From the NCBI GenBank assembly GCA_934636465.1, contig CAKUAR010000008.1:28930-92929 (forward strand): 64,000 bases of DNA, written 5' to 3'. The translations under genes and the position numbers were made by a program. The notes under the pieces are model-generated. The model made no database searches and was not told the DNA's origin. It saw only the letters and a list, made by a program, of their open reading frames with translations. The stretch comes from an uncultured Muribaculaceae bacterium. Its GTDB lineage: Bacteria > Bacteroidota > Bacteroidia > Bacteroidales > Muribaculaceae. This document shows positions 26,141-35,167 of the stretch, piece after piece (position 1 is the stretch's first letter; the number at the start of each line of letters is the position of its first letter).

Positions 26141-28264
26141 TCATTTCAAGCCTCTGTTGCGAAGCAAGGCATCAGCATTGGGCTCTTTGCCACGGAACTG
26201 CTTATAGAGCGTCATTGCATCTTCAGTGTCGCCAGGCGACAAGATGTATTTGTAGTAGTCCTTGGCTGTGTTCACGTTCATCGGGCCTTCTTTCTCAAAA
26301 CGGTCCCATGCGTCAGCCTCAAGCACTTGCGACCACAAGTAGGTGTAGTAGCCGCAGCTATACTGGTCGTTGTCGAAAATGTGCTTGAAATAAGGGCTGC
26401 GGTAGCGATATTCCACAAGTTCGGGTTTGTGGAGTCGGCGCGACACATAGTTCTCAAATCCTTTCACGTCTATGTCCTTGCACCAGTCTATTTTGTGCCA
26501 CTCTATGTCGAGCAGCGCGGCACCCACCAGCTCTGTCGTCATAAATCCTTGATTAAACTTGCTTGATTCTATCAGCTTGTCAACAAGTTCTTGCGGAATC
26601 ACTTTGCCGGTTTTGTAGTGTGTGGCATAGTTCTTAAGCACCTCTGGCACAAGTGCCCAGTGCTCATTGAGCTGCGATGGCATTTCCACCATGTCGCGGT
26701 CAATGTTGGTTCCGGCAAGTCCACGGAAAGGTGCTGTGGTCATCATGCCGTTAAGCGCGTGCCCAAACTCGTGAAACACGGTTTGCACCTCGTCGAGCGT
26801 GAGCAGCGACGGAGCGTTCTTTGTGGGCGGAGTCATGCTTGCCACGTTGTATATTATGGGGCGCTCACTCTTGCCCTCATAGTCATAGGCCGTGCTGAGT
26901 TCGCTCATCCATGCGCCTTGAGCCTTGGTGGCACGAGGATAGTAGTCGGTCATAAACACTGCCAAATGCTTGCCTTGCGCGTCTTTCACGTCATACACCG
27001 TCACCTCCGGATTATATTTCGGAGCATTTTTCATCTCGGTGAATGTCAGACCCCACAATTTGTTTGCCACATAGAAAATTCCGTTTTTCACCACATTGTC
27101 GAGAGCGAAATATGGGCGCACCTCATCTTCGCTGAAATTGAATTTCTCTTTCTTCACTTTCTCTGCATAGTAGTAATAATCCCAGGCAGATATTTTTATG
27201 TTGTCGCCATGCTTGTCGGCATAGGCCTGCATGTCGGCCACCTCTTCGCCCACCTTTGCCACGGCAGGAGTCCATATCTGCATTAGCAGCCCCTCGGCGG
27301 CATCAACAGTTTTTGCCATCACAGGCTCCACTGCGTAGTCGGCAAACGTCTTAAATCCGAGCAACTTTGCCTTCTTTTGGCGCAGTTGCATGATTTCGTT
27401 GATGTTTTTGCTGTTGTCCCACTCGTTGCCGCGGCTTGCTGTGTTAGTATAGGTCTTATACATTTCCTCACGCAGTGCGCGGTCGTCAGCCGATGTCAGC
27501 ACAGCCAATCGTGTTGCGCCACTCGCGGTGAACACCCACTTGCCTTCCATGCCTTTTTCCTTGGCAAGTTTTGCAGCATCGTCAATCGTCTGCTGCGACA
27601 AGCCTTTGAGTCTTGACTCATCATCTACGACAATCAGATTGTTGGCTATCTCGTGCATCACATTTTGTGTGAACGAGAGTTGCAGGCTTGCGAGCTTGGT
27701 GTTGATTGCCTTGAGCGTGTCTTGGTAGGCAGGCGTGAGCAGAGCACCGGTACGCACAAAGCGCTTGTAGTATTTTTCGGTCAGTCGCTTCTGAGCCTTT
27801 GTCAACCCCAGTTTGTCGGCATTGTCGTGCACAGCCTTCACTTTCTTGAAAAGGCCGGCGTTCATATACAGCTCATCGTTTTGCGCAGTGAGCATAGGCG
27901 ACAGCTTCTCTGCCAATTTCTGCATTTCGGGAGTGGCGTCGCTCTCGCTCAAGGCATAGAACACATACGACACCTTGTTGAGTATCTCTCCGCAGTTGTC
28001 GAGGGCAAGCACCGTGTTGTCGAAATCAGCGCGTGCGCGGTTCACGACAATCTCGTTGACTTCCTCGTTCTGCTGCTTGATTCCAGCCTCCACTGCCGGC
28101 AGATAGTCTGCATAGGTGATTTTCTCAAATGGCGGTATCCCATACTTCGTGGTATAGGGTGCCAAAAATGGATTTTGATGTTTCACGTTTTTCTTGTTTG
28201 CGCCACACACTGGCAAAAGCAGCCCGCACATGGCAATAACTGATAGCAATGTTCTTCTCATCAC
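26141..28264 (-). CDS. dcp: M3-family zinc oligopeptidase, dipeptidyl carboxypeptidase type
   Basis: 707 residues. A signal peptide (MMRRTLLSVIAMCGLLLPVCG) suggests a periplasmic location. The large helical body is followed by the zinc motif in VFHEFGHALNGM (about residues 498-509), with the third ligand Glu in the following IDRDMVEMPSQLNEHW helix. Dcp-type enzymes remove C-terminal dipeptides from peptides and would finish protein scavenging in the periplasm. It is 15 bases after the EEP-family gene and is the last gene of the operon with two rhomboids. A strong terminator follows at 26041-26080. Confidence 0.93.
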   Translation of the reverse strand: MMRRTLLSVIAMCGLLLPVCGANKKNVKHQNPFLAPYTTKYGIPPFEKITYADYLPAVEAGIKQQNEEVNEIVVNRARADFDNTVLALDNCGEILNKVSYVFYALSESDATPEMQKLAEKLSPMLTAQNDELYMNAGLFKKVKAVHDNADKLGLTKAQKRLTEKYYKRFVRTGALLTPAYQDTLKAINTKLASLQLSFTQNVMHEIANNLIVVDDESRLKGLSQQTIDDAAKLAKEKGMEGKWVFTASGATRLAVLTSADDRALREEMYKTYTNTASRGNEWDNSKNINEIMQLRQKKAKLLGFKTFADYAVEPVMAKTVDAAEGLLMQIWTPAVAKVGEEVADMQAYADKHGDNIKISAWDYYYYAEKVKKEKFNFSEDEVRPYFALDNVVKNGIFYVANKLWGLTFTEMKNAPKYNPEVTVYDVKDAQGKHLAVFMTDYYPRATKAQGAWMSELSTAYDYEGKSERPIIYNVASMTPPTKNAPSLLTLDEVQTVFHEFGHALNGMMTTAPFRGLAGTNIDRDMVEMPSQLNEHWALVPEVLKNYATHYKTGKVIPQELVDKLIESSKFNQGFMTTELVGAALLDIEWHKIDWCKDIDVKGFENYVSRRLHKPELVEYRYRSPYFKHIFDNDQYSCGYYTYLWSQVLEADAWDRFEKEGPMNVNTAKDYYKYILSPGDTEDAMTLYKQFRGKEPNADALLRNRGLK

Positions 28265-28279
28265 ATTTTTATTTTATTG

Positions 28280-29425
28280 TTAATTTCTGTCTTTCCACAC
28301 AAATGTCACCACTTGCGGATAATGGTCGCTCACCCCTATCTTGTCGCGCACTATGTCCACAGCCTTCATGCTTCCGCGATATAAGGTCTGGTCTATCTTG
28401 AAATACAATCTGCTGTCGTGATAGGTTATCGTTGGGCCAAAAGCGCAGTCTGCCCACGCGTCACGCATGTCACTGCCCTTTATCGTTCTATAAGTCCACG
28501 AGCCAGGAGTGTCGTTAAAGTCGCCAAAGACCAGCACGTTGCCGTCATAGGCATCAAGCTGCTTCCTCACAAACACCGCTTGCTCGGCGCGCTTCTTGTA
28601 GGCACGCGCCAGTTTCGACAGCAGCGTGTGCTTCACGCGGCTTGCCGTGGCGCGACTCTCCACGTTGTCCAAGTTCGTTATTTCACGATACAACTCACGG
28701 TCTTCTTCTGTGAGCCCTATGTTCTGCAGATGCACATCAAATATGCGCAACTTGTGTCCAGGCATTTCCACATCAAACTGCTTCATAAAGAAATAATAGC
28801 TTATGTCGGGGTCATCGGCCGAACCAAACCCAAACCTCACCGTGTCGCAATATTCCTTGTATGGATATTTCGACAATATAAGCTGGTCATGATAGCCGGT
28901 CATTCTGTAAGGATATTTTTTGTTTAGTTCTGCGAGCATTGGTTTGATTGACTCATGCTGGTCAAACGACTGTGCTCCGAGCGACGCCTCTTGCAGCAGC
29001 ACTATGTCGCAATCCTTGTCAAGAATGTAGCGCATTCCAGGGTTGATTTCATGACCGTCATACTTGCCGGCATCGAAGCTCAATATGTTATAAGTCATGA
29101 CACGGAATTTTGTCTTGGCTTCATTCTCGTTATAGTGCGGTTTAAAGAAATTGAGTGGCGACAACACCGACATTGTGGGCCATGCCAGCACCAATGCGGC
29201 AAGCGGCGCTATGGCAAACTTCCATTTGCCCATCAGCAACCAAAGCGCAAGCAGCACCACCGTGGCGGCAAGCGTTATGGGAAACGCCAAATTCACTATC
29301 GAAGGAATCGCCGATATTGCAGGGTTCACAAAACCACCATAAGCGGTCATGAGGTGCGCCGCACACACGCACACAGTCACCGCTATTCCCCACCAATTCA
29401 ATATTTTCATTGTTCTGCTTCTCAT
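28280..29425 (-). CDS. Membrane-anchored endonuclease/exonuclease/phosphatase-family protein
   Basis: 381 residues. Three N-terminal hydrophobic helices (about residues 8-95) anchor a C-terminal domain. The EEP fold is shown by FRVMTYNILSFD (about 107-118), the metal-binding VLLQEAS, VHLQNIG, GDFNDTPGSWTY (about 295-306) and the C-terminal GVSDHYPQV. Members hydrolyse phosphodiesters in nucleic acids or phospholipids, and the substrate here is unknown. It lies three bases after a rhomboid gene and 15 before the M3 peptidase. The gene pair with rhomboids recurs in Bacteroidetes. Confidence 0.85.
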   Translation of the reverse strand: MRSRTMKILNWWGIAVTVCVCAAHLMTAYGGFVNPAISAIPSIVNLAFPITLAATVVLLALWLLMGKWKFAIAPLAALVLAWPTMSVLSPLNFFKPHYNENEAKTKFRVMTYNILSFDAGKYDGHEINPGMRYILDKDCDIVLLQEASLGAQSFDQHESIKPMLAELNKKYPYRMTGYHDQLILSKYPYKEYCDTVRFGFGSADDPDISYYFFMKQFDVEMPGHKLRIFDVHLQNIGLTEEDRELYREITNLDNVESRATASRVKHTLLSKLARAYKKRAEQAVFVRKQLDAYDGNVLVFGDFNDTPGSWTYRTIKGSDMRDAWADCAFGPTITYHDSRLYFKIDQTLYRGSMKAVDIVRDKIGVSDHYPQVVTFVWKDRN

Positions 29426-29428
29426 CTT

Positions 29429-30337
29429 CTATTTCTTGCGCGATGCACTGAACAGCGTGTCCTTCTCCTCATCACTCAGTGCATCAAATCCAGATGTTTT
29501 CAGTTTGCCAAGTATGCGGTCAATTTCGGCCTCCGATGGACCTTTGCCCATGCCCTGTGATGCTGGGCGGCTGCTCTCACCATAGGTGTAGGCTCTGCCT
29601 CCGGCTGGTTTTTCCACACAGCGCTTTCTTCCACTGCACACACTCACCATGGCATCAATCACCCTGTTGAGCCCGGCAGTCACATCATGCCCCTTTCGCA
29701 TGGCGAGCGCAAACCACAGTCCTGTGAGCGCGCCGCCCACATGGGCTATGTGTCCGCCTATGTTTGGCGTTATGCCGTCGGTGGCAACGTTTATGTTCAG
29801 CACGTCCAAGCCTATCATAATTATGGCTATCCATTTAAGCGACACTCCGCCCCAAAACAGCAAGTTCACCTTGTAGTCGGGAACATAGGCTGCCACACCC
29901 ACCACTATGGCGAGCACCGAGGCCGAGGCGCCTATCAGAAAAGTTTCTCTGCCAGCCAAAACCGGCAGCAGATTATATGCCGCCACAAAAAGCACAGCGC
30001 CACCCAGGCCGCCGAGCACATAAAGTCCAACAAACTGCTTGGGTGTGAAGTATTCCAAGAATATGCGACCAAGCCAATAGAGCCACAGCATGTTAAACAG
30101 CAAGTGCCACACGCCCACATGGGCAAACATATAGGTCAGCAACGTCCACGGCCGCAGCAGCAGTTGGTGCAAGTCCGACGGCAGCATAACCGTCCACGCA
30201 GCCACAGTTCCGCCCACGCCCAGTCCGCACAAAAATGCCACACCGAGCACCGCAAGCACACCCACATTCACGGCAATAAACCGCACAAGCAGGTCGCTTG
30301 ACAAGAACCACCGTCGCGCTTTATCAATAAATTCCAT
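29429..30337 (-). CDS. Rhomboid-family intramembrane serine protease
   Basis: 302 residues with six membrane helices. The catalytic Ser is Ser138 in GASASV and the catalytic His is His199 in IAHVGG. The HLLFNMLWL segment in helix 2 carries the conserved His-Asn pair. After the membrane core, a cytoplasmic tail of about 90 residues ends in EIDRILGKLKTSGFDALSDE, a motif shared by many Bacteroidetes rhomboids. It overlaps the upstream rhomboid gene by 14 bases. The two may cleave different membrane proteins or form a pair; substrates are unknown. Confidence 0.92.
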   Translation of the reverse strand: MEFIDKARRWFLSSDLLVRFIAVNVGVLAVLGVAFLCGLGVGGTVAAWTVMLPSDLHQLLLRPWTLLTYMFAHVGVWHLLFNMLWLYWLGRIFLEYFTPKQFVGLYVLGGLGGAVLFVAAYNLLPVLAGRETFLIGASASVLAIVVGVAAYVPDYKVNLLFWGGVSLKWIAIIMIGLDVLNINVATDGITPNIGGHIAHVGGALTGLWFALAMRKGHDVTAGLNRVIDAMVSVCSGRKRCVEKPAGGRAYTYGESSRPASQGMGKGPSEAEIDRILGKLKTSGFDALSDEEKDTLFSASRKK

Positions 30338-31073
30338 TGCGTCTGATTGTTCCGTTTTTCTTCCAGTACCAAATGATTATGAAGCCAAACAACATTCCGC
30401 CCAAGTGAGCGAAGTGGGCCACGCTGCTCATTGCACCCGATATGCCAAACAGCAACTCCAGCGCACCATAGCCAAGCACCATATACTTTGCCTTGATTGG
30501 GAATGGAATGGGAATTATATACATAGGCATATTTGGAAATATCATGCCAAATGCAAGCAAAATGCCAAACACGGCGCCCGATGCTCCCACGGTGACAAAC
30601 AACCCATAAAACTGGTCGAGATATGGAGCCAGCTCACCCGACGCAAGCATTTGGTTCACCTTTTCAAACGTGAGGCCGTTCAGATTGGCAAATTCCGTAA
30701 CAAACACGCCCTGCCATGTCAGTTGCCAAGTGAGTTCCTGCACGATAGCCGCTCCGAGGCCGCATGATATATAGAAAAACAAATAGCGTTTGGCGCCCAG
30801 CACACGTTCCAGCGTCACACCAAACATAAATAACGAAAACATGTTGAAGAACAAATGCGCTATGCCGCTCGTGTCGTGCATAAACATGTAGGTCAGCAAC
30901 TGGGCTGGGTTGAAGTCGCTCGCCAGCCAAAAGTGCAGCCCCAAATATTCAGTCAGGTCAATTCCACGGCTGCGCAGCACTATGCTTGCAAACCACATCA
31001 GCACATTGATTATCAACAGATTTTTTGTCACTACCGGCATGGAGTTCCAAAACGAAGTTCTATAATTACTCAT
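30324..31073 (-). CDS. Rhomboid-family intramembrane serine protease
   Basis: 249 residues with about six membrane helices. GASGAVFG places the catalytic Ser at 165, and FAHLGG places the catalytic His at 223. The helix 2 segment HLFFNMFSL matches the conserved His-Asn pair. Between helices 3 and 4 a loop of about 45 residues, LNGLTFEKVNQMLASGELAP, is longer than usual. It is first in the operon; a TAAATTTG -7 box is at 31242-31249, giving a leader of about 165 bases with no structure I recognise. Confidence 0.92.
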   Translation of the reverse strand: MSNYRTSFWNSMPVVTKNLLIINVLMWFASIVLRSRGIDLTEYLGLHFWLASDFNPAQLLTYMFMHDTSGIAHLFFNMFSLFMFGVTLERVLGAKRYLFFYISCGLGAAIVQELTWQLTWQGVFVTEFANLNGLTFEKVNQMLASGELAPYLDQFYGLFVTVGASGAVFGILLAFGMIFPNMPMYIIPIPFPIKAKYMVLGYGALELLFGISGAMSSVAHFAHLGGMLFGFIIIWYWKKNGTIRRNGIY

Positions 31074-31331
31074 AAATGTTTTTTGCTCTTTCTTTTCTAA
31101 ATCCTAAAAAATATTCACTTGTGCTTGCATACACATTCAAATCTCATGCCAATCACTGGCAACGATTTTCACAGTTCACAGGCAGTGGCACGCATCACAA
31201 TGCGTTCCTCCCACAAAACAGAGCCTTGTGCCACTTGTCTGCAAATTTAACGAAAAAGGCTTAATCCCACTAACTTTTTTCCACGCACAGCAGCCTTGAT
31301 AATATTTTTTTGCTGTTTTTTGTACATTTTT

Positions 31332-31362
31332 TTTGATATTGACAATTTAATACATATATTTG
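31332..31362 (+). promoter_or_regulatory. Promoter of the HU gene
   Basis: TTTG (31332-31335), 19 bases, TATATTTG (31355-31362). Both boxes match the consensus. The start point near 31366 leaves a leader of about 49 bases. Confidence 0.75.
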
Positions 31363-31414
31363 TCATGTTAAATGCTTAAAAACTATATTGTTAAATTAAT
31401 AAAGTTATTACGTT

Positions 31415-31687
31415 ATGAACAAGAAAGAATTAGTTGACGCAATTGCACAAGACGCAAAATTAACAAAGGTTGAAGCAAAGGCTGCTCTCGACGCAACTCT
31501 TGATGCTATTGCCGAAACTCTCAAGAAAGGTGACAAACTCGCCCTCGTAGGCTTCGGAACTTTTGCTGTAGTTGAGAAAGCTGCACGCACTGGCATCAAC
31601 CCTTCAACTAAGGCTAAGATTGAGATTCCTGCAAAGAAGGTCATCAAATTCAAAGCTGGTGCCGAACTTGCTGAGAAAATTCAATAA
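31415..31687 (+). CDS. Nucleoid protein HU
   Basis: 90 residues. HU dimers bend and compact DNA. The sequence starts MNKKELVDAIAQDAKLTKVEAK, has the LVGFGTFAVVEKAARTGINP arm base (about residues 44-63) with the intercalating Asn-Pro, and ends KVIKFKAGAELAEKIQ, all typical. It has its own promoter and terminator, so it is a single-gene unit. Codon use is strongly biased, suggesting high expression. Bacteroidetes carry several HU paralogues, so I give no gene symbol. Confidence 0.97.
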   Translation: MNKKELVDAIAQDAKLTKVEAKAALDATLDAIAETLKKGDKLALVGFGTFAVVEKAARTGINPSTKAKIEIPAKKVIKFKAGAELAEKIQ

Positions 31688-31719
31688 TCACTATTGAAAT
31701 CTCTTTTTGAAAAGGAAAT

Positions 31720-31760
31720 AAAAACTGTGCTCATGTGTTTTGAGCGCAGTTTTTATTTTT
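31720..31760 (+). terminator. Rho-independent terminator of the HU gene
   Basis: Stem AAAACTGTGCTCA with TGAGCGCAGTTTT (one G-U pair), followed by TATTTTT. Confidence 0.85.
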
Positions 31761-31865
31761 GTGCGTCGTCGGCCGTTTCCGGTTAAAACATTTTAAGCAA
31801 ATTCTTTCTGCCCATACGCCAATATTTTACTACTTTCGCACCAAATATTTTTTATGTTGCGTCTT

Positions 31866-32309
31866 ATGAAAAAAATCAACGTCAAGATAGTAAATAAAAG
31901 TCCACACGACCTCCCTGCCTACGGCACCCCGCAAAGTGCCGGCATGGACCTCCGCGCATGGCTTAGCCAGCCCGTCACACTCAAGCCGCTTGAGCGCGTC
32001 TTAATCCCCACTGGCGTGTTCATTCAGCTGCCTGGCGGATTTGAGTGCCAGATACGCCCACGCAGCGGATTGGCTCTGAAGCGTGGCCTCACGGTGCTCA
32101 ACACTCCCGGCACAATCGACGCCGACTATCGTGGCGAAATAAAGGTCATTCTCATCAATCTAAGCAATGAGAACCAAACTATCGACGACGGCGAACGCAT
32201 CTGCCAAATGGTTGTTGCCGCACACGAAACCGTGGAGTGGACTCCTGTTGAGCAGCTCGACGACTCCGAGCGTGGCGACGGTGGTTTCGGACACACAGGC
32301 ACCAAGTGA
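31866..32309 (+). CDS. dut: dUTP diphosphatase
   Basis: 147 residues from [13 protein letters not shown] (an ATG at 31854 adds four). It hydrolyses dUTP to dUMP, protecting DNA from uracil and supplying thymidylate synthesis. All five motifs of the trimeric enzyme are present: [35 protein letters not shown] and the C-terminal [19 protein letters not shown] -7-like box lies at 31831-31838. The next genes (TPR protein and DUF4292 lipoprotein) follow it in many Bacteroidales. Confidence 0.97.
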   Translation: MKKINVKIVNKSPHDLPAYGTPQSAGMDLRAWLSQPVTLKPLERVLIPTGVFIQLPGGFECQIRPRSGLALKRGLTVLNTPGTIDADYRGEIKVILINLSNENQTIDDGERICQMVVAAHETVEWTPVEQLDDSERGDGGFGHTGTK

Positions 32310-32346
32310 CACGCTCTCCGCTATCTCTTTTTTCATTTAAGAACCA

Positions 32347-34104
32347 ATGATGAACAATCTTTCACGATATTTCATTCTTGCACTGGCTGTCATGAGCGTG
32401 GTGCCCTCCATGCTGGCAAGCAAGGACAAAGGCACTTCCAAGAGCGTGGCTGTGAGCGACAACGACAAGCGCAAAGCCGAGTATATTTTGATTGAAGCTC
32501 AAAACCAGAAGCACAAGGGCAACATCGACGCTTGTTTCGACTTGCTCAACTATGCCCACTCCATCGACTCCACAAACACCACCATTTCCTACTATCTGGG
32601 CTACAACCTGCTCACCATGCGCAACTCCACCAAGGAGACCACCGAGCAGGCCCTTAGGCTCATGAAGCAGCACTTCGACAAAGCACCGCAGGACTACTAC
32701 GAAACCTCGTTCTACTCCGAGGCCAACATGCAGGTGGGCAATCCGCAGGAAGCCCTAAAGGCAAGCAAGAAACTTGCCGAGATTTATCCAAACAAAATCG
32801 AGGTGAAAGACCAGTTGGCAGCAAGCTATCTGCGCGTCAACGACTTCAAAAGCGCCATTGCCGTTTACGACTCAATCGAGGCTCTGCAAGACAAATCGCT
32901 GCCCATAACGGTCAAAAAGGTCAGTGCATACCTCCAGCTCAAAGACACCGCCAACGCTGTGGCGGAAATGAAGTCGCTGCTTGCCACTGCACCGCGCAGC
33001 GCGCTTTTCAATATGGCTTTGGGCAACTTGATGTCGCAAATCAACCAGCCCGACAGCGCACTCGCCTATTTCGACAAAGCCCAGCAATATGAGCCCGACA
33101 ACGGCTACACCTATTTCGTCAAGGCGCAATTTTACAACAACCGCGGCGACTCGGTCAACTTCGACAAACAAATCTACAAGGCTCTTATCGGTGAAAACAT
33201 TGACATAGACACCAAGCTCAATGTCCTCACCGACTACATACGCCAGCTTTTCACCAAAAACGACTCCACTAAGCGCATCGACAACCTTTTCAAGGTGCTC
33301 ATAGAGCAACACCCGCACGAGTCGTCAATACATGAGCTATATAGCGAATATATGGTGGCTCGCAAAAACTACAAGGGCGCAGCCGAGCAACTTGGCTACA
33401 GCCTCGACATCGACCCCACCAATGCCGAAAACTGGCGCAAGCTCATGCTCATCAACATGATGGCTGAGAATTTCCCGGCTGCCGTAAAAGCTGCCGACAA
33501 GGCTCTGGAATATAACCCCGACAGCCTCGACCTGCTGCAATACATAGCCCCGGCCTACTTGCAGATGAAAGAATATGACAAATCCATTGAGGTCTATAAC
33601 AAGGCACTTGCCATTGCCGACTCGTCAAACGTGGAGCTGCGCTCAAACCTCGTGGGCGGCATGGGCGACGTCTATTTCGCCAATGGCGACACGCTCAAGG
33701 CTTTCAGCACCTATGAGGAATCGCTGAAAATCAACCCTGGCAATGCCGGTATTCTCAACAACTACGCCTATTTCCTCGCCGAGTGCGACACCCTGCTCGA
33801 CAAAGCCGAGCACATGGCTGCCCTCGCCGTCAAGGCAAGCCCCGACAACGCCACGTTTATCGACACCTACGCATGGGTATTCTTCAAAAAGCGCGACTAC
33901 AAGATGGCGCTGCTCTACATCAAGTCGGCTATCGACAAAGACGACGACCACAGCGCCGACATAATTCAACACTACGGCGACATTCTGTTCATGTCGGGCA
34001 AACCCGACGATGCGTTGGAGCAGTGGAAAAAGGCACTGAAGAAGTCACCAAACGACAAGCTGCTGCAGCGCAAGGTCAAGAACAAGACTTTTTTCTACAA
34101 ATAA
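32347..34104 (+). CDS. Secreted or periplasmic tetratricopeptide-repeat protein
   Basis: 585 residues with a signal peptide (MMNNLSRYFILALAVMSVVPSMLA). The rest is almost entirely TPR helices of 34-residue period, for example PDSALAYFDKAQQYEPDNG, YKGAAEQLGYSLDIDPTNA, EYDKSIEVYNKALAIADSS and LKAFSTYEESLKINPGNAG. TPR solenoids assemble protein complexes, here in the envelope. It starts 37 bases after dut and is followed by the DUF4292 lipoprotein. Its partner is unknown, but conserved linkage suggests a shared envelope task with that lipoprotein. Confidence 0.9.
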   Translation: MMNNLSRYFILALAVMSVVPSMLASKDKGTSKSVAVSDNDKRKAEYILIEAQNQKHKGNIDACFDLLNYAHSIDSTNTTISYYLGYNLLTMRNSTKETTEQALRLMKQHFDKAPQDYYETSFYSEANMQVGNPQEALKASKKLAEIYPNKIEVKDQLAASYLRVNDFKSAIAVYDSIEALQDKSLPITVKKVSAYLQLKDTANAVAEMKSLLATAPRSALFNMALGNLMSQINQPDSALAYFDKAQQYEPDNGYTYFVKAQFYNNRGDSVNFDKQIYKALIGENIDIDTKLNVLTDYIRQLFTKNDSTKRIDNLFKVLIEQHPHESSIHELYSEYMVARKNYKGAAEQLGYSLDIDPTNAENWRKLMLINMMAENFPAAVKAADKALEYNPDSLDLLQYIAPAYLQMKEYDKSIEVYNKALAIADSSNVELRSNLVGGMGDVYFANGDTLKAFSTYEESLKINPGNAGILNNYAYFLAECDTLLDKAEHMAALAVKASPDNATFIDTYAWVFFKKRDYKMALLYIKSAIDKDDDHSADIIQHYGDILFMSGKPDDALEQWKKALKKSPNDKLLQRKVKNKTFFYK

Positions 34105-34150
34105 TTATTTCATAGCAAAAATCACTCAAAAATAAACTGACGTTATAGCA

Positions 34151-34984
34151 ATGCGACAATCTATAATTCCATTTTTCCTCACAATCACAGTCATTATGGC
34201 CTCTTGCGGCTCTGCCCGCAAGGCCGTCGAACCGCAAATAAAAGGCCAAGACACCATAGCCACCACCACGCCACAGCCAGACAGACTCAACGCCATAACC
34301 TCATCGTTTGGTTCGTGGCAAACGCTCACTGCCAGCGGCAATGTGAAACTCGGCGGTACAAAGTCGCTAAGCTCATCGATGCAGCTGCGCATGACACGCA
34401 ACGAGGCCATAAGCATATCACTGCGTCCCATGCTCGGCATTGAGGTGGCAAAACTCGTGGTCACAGGCGACTCAATAATTCTCATCGACCGCTACCACAA
34501 GCAATATCTTGCCGAGAAAATTTCGCTCATCACAGCCGGTGTTCCAGTCAATGTGGGCACGCTGCAAGACATTTTCCTTGGCCGCGCATTTGTGCTCGGC
34601 AAGGGCACTCTCACCAAGTCGCTCTCGCCGCTGGTTAAAATAGTTGACGTTGACGGCACGCTGCAAGTCACCCCCAAATCACAATATCAAGGTTTCAACT
34701 ACTCTTTCGACTTCACCGCAGCCAATGTCATCAAGGCTCTCGCCATAACTGCCGCATCGCAAAAAAATGCAGTCTATAAGGTTGACTATTCCGCAGTGGA
34801 GCACACCGTAGCAGGCAACGTAGCACGCGAGGCACACATAGCCACACAGATGGGCAAAACACCATTCTCGCTCACAGTGTCGCTCGGCGGCATGCAGTGG
34901 AACAAAGAGGTAAAAATCAGCGCAAAAATTCCGGAGGGCTACAAGCGCATCGACGGTCGCCAACTGACCAACATGAAGTTCTGA
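34151..34984 (+). CDS. DUF4292-family lipoprotein
   Basis: 277 residues. The signal peptide ends in a lipobox IMASC (Cys20), so it is a lipoprotein, probably in the outer membrane. The mature sequence has repeated amphipathic strands (TASGNVKLGG, SISLRPMLGIEVAKLVVTGDSIILIDRYHKQ split over two strands), resembling the LolA/LolB-like curved sheet described for DUF4292. A role in lipid or lipoprotein transfer is therefore an attractive inference. In related genomes the next gene is often an EnvC-type murein hydrolase activator; here a glycosidase operon follows instead. Confidence 0.8.
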   Translation: MRQSIIPFFLTITVIMASCGSARKAVEPQIKGQDTIATTTPQPDRLNAITSSFGSWQTLTASGNVKLGGTKSLSSSMQLRMTRNEAISISLRPMLGIEVAKLVVTGDSIILIDRYHKQYLAEKISLITAGVPVNVGTLQDIFLGRAFVLGKGTLTKSLSPLVKIVDVDGTLQVTPKSQYQGFNYSFDFTAANVIKALAITAASQKNAVYKVDYSAVEHTVAGNVAREAHIATQMGKTPFSLTVSLGGMQWNKEVKISAKIPEGYKRIDGRQLTNMKF

Positions 34985-35070
34985 CACCAGCCGACCACAG
35001 CGCGCAGCACGCACTTCCACCCTTTTTCTCACGGCTTTTTCATCTTTGGCAGTTTTCGCAAAGTGTCTAT

Positions 35071-35101
35071 TTTGCGGACTACTCCTTTTTTGTTACATTT
35101 G
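35071..35101 (+). promoter_or_regulatory. Promoter of the GH78-GH2 operon, overlapped by a palindrome
   Basis: TTTG (35071-35074), 19 bases, TACATTTG (35094-35101). The -7 box sits within the palindrome GTTACA-TT-TGTAAC (35092-35105), which could be an operator. Leader about 63 bases. Confidence 0.75.
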
Positions 35102-35167
35102 TAACAGCTATTTCCTGCTTCTACACGACAAAAACATTACAAACAAATAAAAAAGGATTAACAACTG

